Source: JASGKO01 sp049840595 (GTDB lineage Bacteria; Verrucomicrobiota; Verrucomicrobiia; Chthoniobacterales; Chthoniobacteraceae). Taken from it: a DNA stretch of 64,000 nucleotides. Shown piece by piece: positions 7,396-16,109 of the stretch; position 1 is the stretch's first letter; each line of letters begins with the position of its first letter. The stretch spans positions 124,001-188,000 of the forward strand of contig JASGKO010000036.1 in the NCBI GenBank assembly GCA_049840595.1, written 5' to 3'. Position numbers and translations under genes: made by a program. The notes under the pieces were generated by a model. It did no database searches and had not been told where the DNA came from. It worked only from the letters and a program-made list of their open reading frames with translations.

Positions 7396-8298
7396 CTATG
7401 AGCCAGTCGGTGTTCCGTCAATGGGTTGCGCTTCTGTATTAGCGCGATCGAGGATGAAGTCCGCAGCGTGGGTGGCAAGACTTGCAGCCTGCACAATCCA
7501 GCGGCGATGGTCTTTATCCTTCAAGGCAGAAAGCCACCCGTCGAGATATGCAGCCGACTGTTCGTGGTCATCACTAACGATATTCGCCTCCACGCCAAGA
7601 AATGCCGAACCCATTTCCGCCACCAGTTCCTCGAACGAATACACCTGTCCCCCGAACCCATCGTTTTCAGTCAGAGACGAACGGTTCAAACGGGATGCGT
7701 GCCCGGTGGCATGCACCAGCTCATGGAACAAGGTGAGATAGAATTGCTCCAGGCCATCGAAAGTCGCCCGCTCGGGAACCTCGATGAAATCCGTCTTCGG
7801 GTGGTAGCAAGCGCGGACACTACGCCCTTCTTCTATTCGCGGCAGCAGCGGCATTTTCGATACAATCGCCTCGGCGTTGCTCAGTCGCTTTTTCAGGGGC
7901 GTCGCTCGACTCTTTGGTAGGGCTGGAAAATCAATGCTCTCGATCTGAGCGGCATTGAAGACCTTGTAGCCTTTCAAATAATACCGAAGCTGCTTTTTCC
8001 CGTTATCATCCTGTGACTCGTATCGTCCATATTTGACCACCTGCGCGCCGTGCTCGCCTTTGCGAACGCGACCTCCACGACGCTGCACCTGTTCGAATGT
8101 CATCCAGAAAGGTGACGCGAAGCGATGCAAGCCGAGAAGTAGGACATTGATGCCTTGATATGGTCGATCCGAATGAAAATTCCGCGGGCGACCAACTTTG
8201 CTCGCCCAGGGCTGACGCCAAGGCACCACACCTCGCTCCAAGTGGCTCAGGATCGTCTCGGTGACGAACTGATATATATCGAACCGATTTTGGTTCAT
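7396..8298 (-). CDS. ArdC-like antirestriction protein (ssDNA-binding plus zincin domain)
   Basis: 300 aa from an ATG with a strong GGAG ribosome-binding site. The N-terminal domain (residues 1-140) has the ArdC pattern: TETILSHLERGVVPWRQPW, GINVLLL, FMTFEQV-type WMTFEQVQRRGGRVRKGEHG. The C-terminal half is a zinc-metalloprotease-like fold with the HELVHATGH motif near residue 195 and a downstream Glu (SFEELVAEMGSAFLG). ArdC proteins are carried by conjugative elements and protect incoming DNA from restriction. That fits the coupling ATPase and replication genes around it. A terminator follows, so it is likely transcribed alone. Confidence 0.88.
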   Translation of the reverse strand: MNQNRFDIYQFVTETILSHLERGVVPWRQPWASKVGRPRNFHSDRPYQGINVLLLGLHRFASPFWMTFEQVQRRGGRVRKGEHGAQVVKYGRYESQDDNGKKQLRYYLKGYKVFNAAQIESIDFPALPKSRATPLKKRLSNAEAIVSKMPLLPRIEEGRSVRACYHPKTDFIEVPERATFDGLEQFYLTLFHELVHATGHASRLNRSSLTENDGFGGQVYSFEELVAEMGSAFLGVEANIVSDDHEQSAAYLDGWLSALKDKDHRRWIVQAASLATHAADFILDRANTEAQPIDGTPTGS

Positions 8299-8485
8299 AA
8301 GAAAGAACTCCTTTCGTGTTTTTGATTACAAGATGAAGTCCGTCTTCACGCTGTTTGCGCGAGATGGACTTCAGTCCAGCAACCAAGAAGACGGCGATCT
8401 CAACCAACTCGACGAACCACAGGGATTGGCCTACTCCCCTACTCTCTTGTCCAGACGTCACTCGAACATCGGTAGCTAGAGCAGA

Positions 8486-8594
8486 TTATCCACAGTTCCG
8501 TCCTTTTCCTTAAAAGTGCTGCCGCAATATTCTTTGTATTATTCCCTGTATTACTATGTGGAAGTTTACTTCCGGGTGGACGGAACTTCATTTC
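8486..8594. other. Candidate origin region: DnaA box, AT-rich stretch, small palindrome
   Basis: A perfect TTATCCACA DnaA box (8486-8494) is followed by an AT-rich run (about 8520-8556) and a palindrome GGAAGT-TT-ACTTCC (8560-8573). It sits between the ArdC-like gene and an HTH initiator-like gene; GTTCCGAA-type repeats follow at 9030-9350. Together these resemble a plasmid or integrative-element replication origin, but no replication assay or homology supports it yet. Confidence 0.5.
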
Positions 8595-8981
8595 CTACCT
8601 CCCCGGAAATTTTCTTCCACCCCTCCCGGAAAGACTCATGCGATCCACGAGAGTTGACCGCTTCTCGCTCAAGCCCCTCTTCTCCTCGTCTGAGATGCGA
8701 CGATAGCGGCCGGCGGTGCGGATGACGCGCTCGTTCTTGTTATGAACGGTAACGGTCACAAACCCCTTCGCCCGCAGCGATGCAACGATGTTGCGAATCT
8801 GTCGATCACTCACATCGAAGAAATCCGCGAAATAGCGATTGGAAGCGAAGCAACCACGCTCATTGTCGAGACTGTGGATTTCAACAAACAACACCTTCTC
8901 CATCAACGACAGATTTCCCGAGAGCCAAATTTCTCTCGGAATCCAGATACCTTTGAAATCCCTTTGTTGCGCCTTTTCCAC
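8595..8981 (-). CDS. HTH replication-initiator-like protein
   Basis: 128 aa from a GTG. Residues 10-75 (GIWIPREIWLSGNLSLMEKV, then RGCFASNRYFADFFDVSDRQI) match the HTH_36/phage RepO-type winged helix found in plasmid and phage replication initiators. The family's LR(A/S)KGF wing is present. The C-terminal 50 residues are basic and probably disordered. It is divergent from the repeat-containing gene at 9191 and flanked by a DnaA box and iteron-like repeats. A role in initiating replication is inferred from this context. Confidence 0.7.
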   Translation of the reverse strand: MEKAQQRDFKGIWIPREIWLSGNLSLMEKVLFVEIHSLDNERGCFASNRYFADFFDVSDRQIRNIVASLRAKGFVTVTVHNKNERVIRTAGRYRRISDEEKRGLSEKRSTLVDRMSLSGRGGRKFPGR

Positions 8982-9029
8982 GGATTGATTTTAGCATGGG
9001 CATCGCTTGAAATGCCAGCCCCGGCCGAT

Positions 9030-9350
9030 CTTCCGAATGATGCGGAACCGTTCGGAAGCATTCGGAATGAACGGTCGGCCACTGGTTATGGCGGGAGTTG
9101 CCATGTTACAATACGGTTGTTCAACGAATGGCTGAACACGCCCTCTAAACCAGAGAGCGGGATCTCATTATTCGCTCACCACCCAAAACTATGAACGACG
9201 GTTTTCCCAATTTCCGAAGTGTTCCGAACGAGTCAGAACACGACGGAACGGTTCCGAACCATGCGGAACTATTCCGAAGCGTTCCGAACCTTGCGGAACC
9301 GTTCCGAAGCGTTCCGATGAAGACGGACTCGTTCCGAACCATTCAGAACG
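9030..9350. repeat. Iteron-like GTTCCGAA / CGGAAC repeat array
   Basis: A first cluster at 9030-9076 and a dense second cluster at 9211-9350 contain many copies of TTCCGAA and CGGAAC in both orientations. The best unit is about 30 bp (TTCCGAAGCGTTCCGAACCT plus TGCGGAACCG), repeated from 9271. CGGAAC-cg-TTCCG dyads occur within it. The second cluster lies inside a coding frame, where it produces FRSVPN repeats. Confidence 0.72.
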
Positions 9351-9883
9351 AGTCCCAGCAGAACGCTCACCACACTTTGACCGTGCGCGAAGCGGCACGT
9401 CTTTTCGAACAAGCCGGGGTTCCGCGCACCGAACGAAGTATCGTTAAGTGGTGCCAGCCAAATGCCCAAGGCATTGCACGCCTGGATGCTTATCTGGATA
9501 CAAACGAAAGACGTTACTTCATCACGCCCGAAAGCGTGACACGAGCAATTGAAGAAGAGAAGTCGAGGCAAAGCTCAGCGCAAGTCGTACCGAATCTTTC
9601 CGATGACACGGAGCCAATCAAATCAAACTCAAAGCGATCAGAATCGGCTTCGGAATCCAGTGATGTGAAGCTGCGCGATTTGGAGATCGCAACCAGAGTA
9701 AAGGATCAATACATCACGCTGCTGGAGAAGCAACTCGATGAGTTCGGCTTGGAGCGAAAAATGTATATAGAGAAATTGATCAACAATAGCCGAAAACTTG
9801 GCGAGATGGAATTTCGGTTACAACTTACCTCTCCATCCAAACCGGATGATCAGAATTCGCCCGAAGAGATTGTTACCAACTAG
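9191..9883 (+). CDS. HTH/MerR-like DNA-binding protein with repeat-encoded N-terminal tail
   Basis: 230 aa. Residues 1-55 are a low-complexity tail with three or four FRSVPN-type decamers, dictated by the DNA repeats. Residues 60-115 (HTLTVREAARLFEQAGVPRT, then ERSIVKWC and YFITPESVTRAIEE) form the winged-helix region typical of accessory-element regulators or replication proteins. A Ser-rich linker leads to a coiled coil (about 155-205, KDQYITLLEKQLDEFGLERK). The tail-to-tail neighbour overlaps its stop by 11 bases. It may bind the repeats that lie inside its own gene; an alternative start near residue 43 (MKTDSF) would exclude most of the tail. Confidence 0.72.
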   Translation: MNDGFPNFRSVPNESEHDGTVPNHAELFRSVPNLAEPFRSVPMKTDSFRTIQNESQQNAHHTLTVREAARLFEQAGVPRTERSIVKWCQPNAQGIARLDAYLDTNERRYFITPESVTRAIEEEKSRQSSAQVVPNLSDDTEPIKSNSKRSESASESSDVKLRDLEIATRVKDQYITLLEKQLDEFGLERKMYIEKLINNSRKLGEMEFRLQLTSPSKPDDQNSPEEIVTN

Positions 9884-10526
9884 AAAACACCCGCCGTTTG
9901 AAAAGAGTTATTCCGGACAACACGATCAACATCGCACAGGTGGGCTCAGGTGCTGGAGTATTAGAAAGGGCAAATCGAAAATTGCCCGATGTTTCGTCTT
10001 GATACGTTGCTCCTCCGTCATCGGAATATTTGATCGAGGTCGATGATACAGTCGCAAAGAGACTTCCAGAGTCAGTCGCTTGGCTGGTTGTAGCAGACCA
10101 ACTGACATATCCTCCGCCTGAAACGCCTTCGTTCATGAATATAGCTATCCAATACTTCGTGTTCGCAGCGAGCAATATCCCGGCGGACGAAATTGTGTAG
10201 CTTGAGATGTCCATCTGCGACGCTGGAACCGTAAGCACTCCAAGCGTCCCCACGAGCGCATCGGGCGCACCAGACTTGTTCGCAAGTAGCTCAACTGTTA
10301 AGTGGTGGTCGATAGAGTCGAAGTTGTTGAGCGCGAGGGTCGCCGAGGTGATTGTCGTCGCCGTGCTGGAAGTCAGAAAGTCTGTGGCCTCACCAGCACC
10401 CTGAAAGGTGATACCCAATCCCTCATCGTCCGATTTCCCAAGGTTGCTAAATAGCGTAGCGCAGTGTGCTGAACTGCCGACGCAAAGAGTGATGACAATC
10501 GCAAGTAGGGTTCCGTAGTTTTTCAT
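9873..10526 (-). CDS. PEP-CTERM-type secreted protein, choice-of-anchor fold
   Basis: 217 aa from the ATG at 10526. The signal peptide is MKNYGTLLAIVITLCVGSSAHC, cleaved before ATLFSNLG. The middle is a beta-sandwich of the choice-of-anchor type (ITSATLALNNFDSIDHHLTV, TKYWIAIFM). The C-terminus is a sorting tag: PAPEP, a hydrophobic stretch CAMLIVLSGITLF, then KRR. Such proteins are recognised by exosortase and displayed on the cell surface, often with exopolysaccharide. No exosortase is in the window. Confidence 0.85.
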   Translation of the reverse strand: MKNYGTLLAIVITLCVGSSAHCATLFSNLGKSDDEGLGITFQGAGEATDFLTSSTATTITSATLALNNFDSIDHHLTVELLANKSGAPDALVGTLGVLTVPASQMDISSYTISSAGILLAANTKYWIAIFMNEGVSGGGYVSWSATTSQATDSGSLFATVSSTSIKYSDDGGATYQDETSGNFRFALSNTPAPEPTCAMLIVLSGITLFKRRVFSSW

Positions 10527-10636
10527 GTCCGTAGTTCCGTTCCGTCGCCGTTGAACTGCTTGGCTGATGAGACGCGCGCACAACAGTAACAACTGTTAGG
10601 TGCCGCTGCAAGGACTTTTTCCATTACGAATTGCGC

Positions 10637-10909
10637 GTGCCCTTGAGGAAAGACCCATACACAGCCTTCCACTTCCATCTCTCGGAGGTTATCCGTGAGC
10701 GAAGAGAGGCGCTTGAGCTTTCGCTCACGAAATTGGGTGCCATGTGCGGCATGTCCCAGCAGAGCATCAGCTACATTGAGAGACGAATGAGACAACCCAA
10801 TGTCGAAACATTATTCCGCATCGCCAGTGCTCTGGGGATGTCTCTCAGCAATTTGATCCACGATGCCGAAATGCGAGCCTCCAATACTGGGATAGAAAAA
10901 AAGCTTTGA
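10637..10909 (+). CDS. XRE-family transcriptional regulator
   Basis: 90 aa from the GTG at 10637 (a TTG two codons upstream is possible). It is a Cro/CI HTH: VIRERREALELSLTKLGAMC, then MSQQSISYIERRMRQPNVET and LFRIASALGMSLSNLI. It ends shortly after the domain. It resembles the XRE protein at 4435 in size and layout. It stands alone, facing away from the PEP-CTERM gene; a strong terminator follows 260 bases downstream. Confidence 0.82.
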   Translation: MPLRKDPYTAFHFHLSEVIRERREALELSLTKLGAMCGMSQQSISYIERRMRQPNVETLFRIASALGMSLSNLIHDAEMRASNTGIEKKL

Positions 10910-11395
10910 TTTGCCCGCGTCTCTAGAGGCCAACCTCACGTGCAATGAAAAATCACAACCATACTCAAATCATTCGACTTGTTACTTTTTCGGATGTTGA
11001 GAAATTATAAAAATGCTTCACTAAAATCGTGTTCAAAGATAGCAGTCAATTCATCGGCCCATAGTCCAGGCCGCAAACAACGATTGAAAAGCCACCGACT
11101 TCATCTGCCGTCGCTTTTCCACAGGAAATTAATGGGAAGAAAAAGCGGTTTAGCAGTGGGTTCTGATTTATGGCCCTTCTCGGTTTTCGAGAAGGGCTTT
11201 TTGCCTTTGTGACCCCTGCCAGATGATTTTCATGTTGACTTTAACGCCATATTTTCGGGCTACACCAAGAGGCAATTTGATGGCGAAATTTGCGGCAGCC
11301 TTCAGGTCACTTTGTGTCTAGAAAACTCCGAGACTGACAAAGGTCCACCGCCAGCTCGGAATTAGTCATCTGGGCAAGCGGTTGAATTTGAGAAA
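10910..11395. other. Gene-poor spacer with terminator and a possible ORF remnant
   Basis: No complete gene is convincing here. The minus strand between about 11335 and 11170 encodes an open stretch with SDLKAAANFAIKLPLG and KYGVKVNMKIIWQG, preceded by an in-frame stop, which may be the 3' remnant of a lost gene. The plus strand holds a strong hairpin terminator at 11173-11202. Confidence 0.35.
11173..11202 (+). terminator. Rho-independent terminator
   Basis: A perfect 10-bp stem, GCCCTTCTCG (11173-11182) and CGAGAAGGGC (11188-11197), with a 5-base loop and TTTTT after it on the plus strand. The only upstream plus-strand gene is the XRE regulator ending at 10909, so either that transcript has a long tail or an unannotated small RNA ends here. 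Confidence 0.82.
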
Positions 11396-12268
11396 TCAGT
11401 TGTTGTTACTGCCAGTGAAGCTTCCGAGATAGTAGCCTGGACCATTGTTGCCGGTAGCGGTGCAATTGGTGATTGTGCCGGAACCGGAGCCGAGACGAAA
11501 ACCCCATTGGGTGCCGCTTGCGTATGCGAAACCGTTGGTGTTGGCCGTGCATTTATCAATCACATAGTTGGTATAAGTGTTCGAGGTGTCGGCAGTAAAG
11601 CTATGGCCTCTTTGGCCATTATTGCTGGTGGTATTACTTTTGGAGAAGCCTCCATTGATGGCCACCCAGTTATTCACGTGCAGGCCAGAGCCGTAAGGCG
11701 AGTCGTTGAACTGGCTGCCGGAGATCGCGGTGCCAGAACCACCTAGGAAATAGAGGCAGTGGTAGTAGTAGTTGAGTCCGGCATCGTGGAAATTGCACGA
11801 AGTGACGCTGCCGTTGCTGCTGGAGAGCTTGGCCGCATCGTAACCGGTATTGAGTGATTGAACATTGCTCATGACGCCGCCCGTCCCAGTGCCACCGGTG
11901 CCAGCGAGGTCCACACCATTTTGTGCGACCGTTGTCCCGGCACCATAGATCTTAATATTTTTTACCGTGATATTACTCCAGCTACCACTGCTCAAGGTGA
12001 TGCCATCAGCGATGTTGCTGCTGAGACTGAGGGTGGTGGTGGGATTGCCAGCCCCGGTGAGGGTGACGTTGCTGGCCATAATCAAGGCGGTAGAGATAGT
12101 GGCCGAGCCGCTGGTGACGTTGACAGTACCTCCGCCTGCGGCGGAGACGCTGTTGATGGCACTCTGAATATCGCCACCGGGAGCGACATTGACGGTGAGG
12201 GCCACGGCTTGTGCGCTAAGAATGGCTAGAGAGCCAAGCACGGCGAGAGATATTCTGAGGGATTTCAT
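11396..12268 (-). CDS. Secreted right-handed beta-helix protein (pectate-lyase-like)
   Basis: 290 aa from the ATG at 12268. The signal peptide MKSLRISLAVLGSLAILSAQ ends at AVA. A VAPGGDIQSAINSVSAAGGG motif starts the mature protein, as in pectate-lyase_3 and related glycan-active helices, followed by about ten rungs (SNITVKNIKIYGAG, GSVTSCNFHDAGLN). It ends abruptly after FTGSNNN with no anchor. It is divergent from the GH43 gene. Substrate unknown; a pectin or xylan side-chain role is inferred from the locus. Confidence 0.8.
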   Translation of the reverse strand: MKSLRISLAVLGSLAILSAQAVALTVNVAPGGDIQSAINSVSAAGGGTVNVTSGSATISTALIMASNVTLTGAGNPTTTLSLSSNIADGITLSSGSWSNITVKNIKIYGAGTTVAQNGVDLAGTGGTGTGGVMSNVQSLNTGYDAAKLSSSNGSVTSCNFHDAGLNYYYHCLYFLGGSGTAISGSQFNDSPYGSGLHVNNWVAINGGFSKSNTTSNNGQRGHSFTADTSNTYTNYVIDKCTANTNGFAYASGTQWGFRLGSGSGTITNCTATGNNGPGYYLGSFTGSNNN

Positions 12269-12778
12269 ATGAATTAGACGGGTTGAAGTGAACAGCCGGA
12301 AGCGATCGGCCACATAGCAGAACGCTCGCCGGGAAGTTGTAAATGGGGGGCAGGAATCCATTAACGAACTACAAAGCGAGTTTATATGAAGTTGATGGTA
12401 TTTTTCCACTTGTCCAGCGCTCATGCGTTTGAGCGACTCTATGCCCTGGACCACTGCGCAACGCCATGCTCAATCGCACGAGCGCCGAACGATTTGTCAT
12501 CAAAATACAGGTGAGTTAATTCACACCTATTGACTTTCGTGAGGTTCCGTGTGGCCGATTGGGGTCGGCTGGGGCACGGTTTTCACGATCCTGCCGCTGC
12601 GGTGTCTTGGGGCCACCGCAGCGGTCTTTTATTCATCGTTTTTCAACCTCGTAAACAAAATGGAGGTTTCCGAAATACCTGCAAATCGGAGCAATCTTTG
12701 AAGGTAGAGATAAACGAAATCCAAATTTACGAAATGCACAGTCGCAGTCATCATTTGACGAAAATGCCCTCCGTCCCC
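12269..12778. other. Divergent intergenic region with operator-like palindrome and attenuator-like hairpin
   Basis: 510 bases between divergent genes. GTGAGTTAATTCAC (12511-12524) is a near-perfect palindrome of LacI-operator style, with TTGACT at 12530. The hairpin at 12594-12630 is described separately. No additional gene is convincing. Confidence 0.5.
12594..12630 (+). terminator. Terminator or attenuator hairpin in the GH43 leader
   Basis: A perfect 11-bp stem, CCGCTGCGGTG (12594-12604) and CACCGCAGCGG (12614-12624), followed by TCTTTTATT. Upstream lies only a divergent promoter region, so this cannot end a neighbouring plus-strand gene. It either attenuates the GH43 transcript or ends a short RNA of roughly 60-100 bases. 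Confidence 0.7.
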
Positions 12779-14413
12779 ATGGATTCCCGCTGTCGGGCTA
12801 TCCATAATCCCGTCCTTCCCGGGTTCAATCCCGACCCATCGTTCATTCGCGTGGGAGAAGATTACTATATCGCCAACAGCACATTCGAATGGTTTCCCGG
12901 AGTGCAAATCCACCACTCGCGAGATCTCCTGAACTGGCGGCTTATTGGACATGCGCTTACCCGGCGCTCCCAACTTGATCTGTGCGGCATTGCCAACTCC
13001 GGTGGGGTCTGGGCTCCTTCGTTGAGCTGGCATGACGGCCAATTCTGGCTCGTCTATACCAACCTTCGCCATTGGGGAAAAGGACAACCGTTCAAAGATA
13101 TTGGCATTTACCTCACCACCGCATCGGACATTCTGGGGCCTTGGTCGGAGCCGGTCGTGCTCAACGCAATTGGATTCGATCCATCGCTTTTCCATGACGA
13201 CGACGGACGTAAGTGGCTCATCAATATGGTGTGGGATTTTCGCAAAGGGCATTACCGTTTCGCCGGCATTGTCGCGCAGGAATATGACCCGGCGCTGCGT
13301 CGGCTCATTGGGCCGATGCATAAGATTCTGGAGAAGCAAAACATCCTCACGGAAGGGCCGAACCTCTACAAACACGATGGTTGGTATTACCTCATGCTTG
13401 CTGAGGGCGGCACGGGATGGAATCACGGAATTTCGATGGCCCGCTCGCGTTCGATTATTGGTCCCTACGAGCTCGATCCACAGGCAAGCGTCCTCACCGC
13501 ACGCGATAGTCCTCAGCTCACACTCCAAAAAGCCGGACATGGCGAACTGGTAGAAACGCCCGCTGGTGAATGGTATCTCGCACACCTCGCAAGTCGCCCG
13601 TTAAGACTCGCGCCTGATGTCTCGCCGCACAAGTTTCCAGATGGTGAACGAACCGGATGGTGCTGTGTCCTCGGTCGTGAAACATGTATCCAAAAGGTCG
13701 AATGGCGCGGTGGCTGGCTGCGGCTGGCGACGGGCGGAACGGCACCACAAGTCGAGGTTCCCGCGCCTCCGGAACTACCGGCAACTCCATGGCCAGACTT
13801 ACCCGACCGTGACCACTTCGAAGCGAAGCATCTTGAGATCGGGTGGAGTTCTCTCCGCGATCCGGCGGATGATTCCTGGCTTTCGCTTTCTGAGCGGCCC
13901 GGCTGGCTGCGTCTGTGCGGGCGGGATTCTCTGCATTCGCTTTTCCGCCAAAGCTTGGTAGCGAAGCGTTTGACGAGCTTTCGCTGCACGGTGGAAACCT
14001 GTGTCGAGTTTGAACCCGACCATTTCACGCAGATGGCCGGGCTTATTTGCTATTACGACACACGCCAGCACTACTATCTGCGAATCACGCACCACGAGAT
14101 ACAGGGCAAAGTGCTGGGCATTGTGCTTACTGATGACGGTGTGTTCGACGAGCTTCTCGACACCCAAATTACCATCGGCGACTGGAATCAGGCGTTTCTT
14201 CGCGCAGAGATCGATCAGGAACGACTGCAGTTCAGCGGGTCTCCAGACGGTGCGACGTGGCAGGCAATTGGCCCCGGGCTTGAGATGGCGAAGCTCAGTG
14301 ATGACTATGGCAGCACGCTGCGATTCACTGGTGCAATGGCCGGCCTCTGCGTGCAGGATGTGGGTGGAACTTCAAAGTCCGCCGATTTCGATTATTTCGA
14401 GATGAAAGGGTAA
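12779..14413 (+). CDS. Glycoside hydrolase family 43 beta-xylosidase/alpha-arabinofuranosidase
   Basis: 544 aa from the ATG at 12779; ATGs at 12734 and 12764 are alternatives, and none has a clear ribosome-binding site. There is no signal peptide, so it acts in the cytoplasm on imported oligosaccharides. It has a five-blade propeller: NPVLPGFNPDPSFIRVG carries the catalytic base Asp, GFDPSLFHDDDG the pKa-modulating Asp, and LTEGPNLYK the general-acid Glu. The beta-sandwich after about residue 330 is the xylosidase C-terminal domain (GH43_C2), with FTQMAGLICYYDTRQHYYLR. The layout fits the beta-xylosidase subfamily. It is a paralogue of the frameshifted enzyme at 27024. Confidence 0.92.
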   Translation: MDSRCRAIHNPVLPGFNPDPSFIRVGEDYYIANSTFEWFPGVQIHHSRDLLNWRLIGHALTRRSQLDLCGIANSGGVWAPSLSWHDGQFWLVYTNLRHWGKGQPFKDIGIYLTTASDILGPWSEPVVLNAIGFDPSLFHDDDGRKWLINMVWDFRKGHYRFAGIVAQEYDPALRRLIGPMHKILEKQNILTEGPNLYKHDGWYYLMLAEGGTGWNHGISMARSRSIIGPYELDPQASVLTARDSPQLTLQKAGHGELVETPAGEWYLAHLASRPLRLAPDVSPHKFPDGERTGWCCVLGRETCIQKVEWRGGWLRLATGGTAPQVEVPAPPELPATPWPDLPDRDHFEAKHLEIGWSSLRDPADDSWLSLSERPGWLRLCGRDSLHSLFRQSLVAKRLTSFRCTVETCVEFEPDHFTQMAGLICYYDTRQHYYLRITHHEIQGKVLGIVLTDDGVFDELLDTQITIGDWNQAFLRAEIDQERLQFSGSPDGATWQAIGPGLEMAKLSDDYGSTLRFTGAMAGLCVQDVGGTSKSADFDYFEMKG

Positions 14414-14525
14414 TCGCCCGATTGTTTGATACGCTCCAGTTTAGTCTGCCTCCTGCCCAAAAACGATACCGTCGTTAAATGGGATCATGCACCCACTTGA
14501 ATCCTTTAAATACCAACATCACGTC

Positions 14526-16040
14526 ATGCTTCATCGATTCTGCCGAATTCTTCTGATTGGGTTAACCCTGTTCACCACTGACGCCACGGTGGTGGCCGAC
14601 GGCCCTTTTGATGGTGCGCAACTCCGGCTTTATGGTGATCCTGTTGCCGACGAACTCACCCACATTGAAGGTGGCCTTACCGACCGCGATGGTCTCCGCC
14701 TGCGGCTTGACGCGATCTCGCTTCCTAGCGACCTTTCGCACGTAGTCTCAGATCTTACGCTACCCGTCAAAACTGGCGATGGTTATACCCTGCGTTGGTG
14801 GTCGAGTGACATTGAGACCATCACCCCTGCCGGTAAAGTTACCCGGCCCCGCTCCATGCTTAGTGACGCCGAGGTCTTGTTGAAAGTCTTCATCCGCAAG
14901 GGCGACATCGAAGTTGACCGAAGCTTCCGCGTCACCGTTGTCAGAGAACCATCCAGTCCCGCTCGGGAGCCGCAGCCCAAGCTTGAACCAGTCCAAGCCG
15001 ACTCGGAAGCCGCAGAAATCATTGCCGGACATTGGGGGAACGATTTCAGCCCGATTAAACTGCCCGTGCAGACCCTCGACTTCGTCGTCCACATCGCTCC
15101 GGGCGAGTCGGTGCAGGCTGCTATCGACAAGGTCAAGGCCCATGGGGGAGGCGTGGTCGCACTTGAGGCCGGGGTGTATCCGTTGACCGCCTCAATCGTA
15201 GTCTGCGATCGTCTCACTCTCGTCGGCGCCGGCAGGGACTACACCTTGCTAAAAAAGAGCGCTAATTTCGCCGATACCACCATCCGCCATGCTGGGGGTG
15301 CCGTGCGCGATCTGGTGCTCAAGGACTTTACGCTTGATGGCGAAGGTCGGGCTGGCATCGGTGTCAATTTCTCGTCGAATAGCGATGATCCTGCGGCACA
15401 GGGCGACCGCATCCTTTTGCAAAATGTTACGATCAAGAATGTTTTCGACCATGGCCTGCATACGAAACGCGTAAGCAACCTCGCGCTTGATCGCGTGCAC
15501 ATCATGTATAACGGAAATCACCTGGAGCTTTTTCACAATATCTACCTGCTCGGTATTAATAATCTCCTTATTAGCGGCTGCAATTTTTCCAGCCCGGTCG
15601 GTGGCAAATGCCTTAAGCTCACTCGCGTCAAAAACGGCCTTGTGCAGCGAACCGAATTTTGCGACGGCCTCTTGAATGGCGTTCAGATCGATGATGCTAG
15701 TCGTCACGTGATGTTTGACCGGTGTCATTTCGAAAACTTAGGCCGAACCGCCCTCTGGTTTATCTGCGAACGCTTCGGCGCAACCGCCACCCGCTATACC
15801 AGCGATGCCCAGTATGCCCCCCAGCACGTGATCATCAGCCACTGCAGCGTGATCGGCAATACTCGCGGTGCCGTGTTTAAGGATGTCCGAGACATACTCA
15901 TTCTTAATAGTGAATTTCGCAATCGCGAAAACGACATCATCACCCTGCGTTGCAGCGATCAGGTGAATTGCGACAGCGCCACCCGATTGTCTAAACCGGC
16001 TGCCCATTTCACCGTTCCCGAAGACGTTCCAATTCTGTGA
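14526..16040 (+). CDS. Secreted right-handed beta-helix protein with N-terminal Ig-like domain
   Basis: 504 aa from the ATG at 14526 (an ATG at 14487 gives 13 more residues). The signal peptide is MLHRFCRILLIGLTLFTTDA. Residues about 40-135 form a bacterial Ig-like module (DLSHVVSDLTLPVKTGDGYT, then LRWWSSDIETITPAGKV), common beside polysaccharide-degrading domains. Residues 190-490 are a pectate-lyase-like helix starting HIAPGESVQAAIDKVKAHGG and continuing through rungs such as NVTIKNVFDHGLHTKR. It follows the GH43 gene on the same strand after 112 bases. Likely a periplasmic or secreted glycan-active protein; the substrate is not readable. Confidence 0.82.
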   Translation: MLHRFCRILLIGLTLFTTDATVVADGPFDGAQLRLYGDPVADELTHIEGGLTDRDGLRLRLDAISLPSDLSHVVSDLTLPVKTGDGYTLRWWSSDIETITPAGKVTRPRSMLSDAEVLLKVFIRKGDIEVDRSFRVTVVREPSSPAREPQPKLEPVQADSEAAEIIAGHWGNDFSPIKLPVQTLDFVVHIAPGESVQAAIDKVKAHGGGVVALEAGVYPLTASIVVCDRLTLVGAGRDYTLLKKSANFADTTIRHAGGAVRDLVLKDFTLDGEGRAGIGVNFSSNSDDPAAQGDRILLQNVTIKNVFDHGLHTKRVSNLALDRVHIMYNGNHLELFHNIYLLGINNLLISGCNFSSPVGGKCLKLTRVKNGLVQRTEFCDGLLNGVQIDDASRHVMFDRCHFENLGRTALWFICERFGATATRYTSDAQYAPQHVIISHCSVIGNTRGAVFKDVRDILILNSEFRNRENDIITLRCSDQVNCDSATRLSKPAAHFTVPEDVPIL

Positions 16041-16109
16041 CCAGCTCGAGTAGGTTCTGTTTGCCAGCCAAGGGCTGTAGATGATTCCTGCCGGAATCGC
16101 CAGGGTGGA

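Noticed and set aside
8006..8461. A 151-codon open frame on the minus strand in front of and inside the ArdC-like gene
   Set aside because: Most of it is out-of-frame with a well-supported ArdC gene that has its own strong ribosome-binding site.
9145..9398. Minus-strand reading frames over the GTTCCGAA repeats encoding FGTLRN-type repeats
   Set aside because: They are the mirror image of the DNA repeats inside the plus-strand gene and lack a ribosome-binding site or conserved domain.
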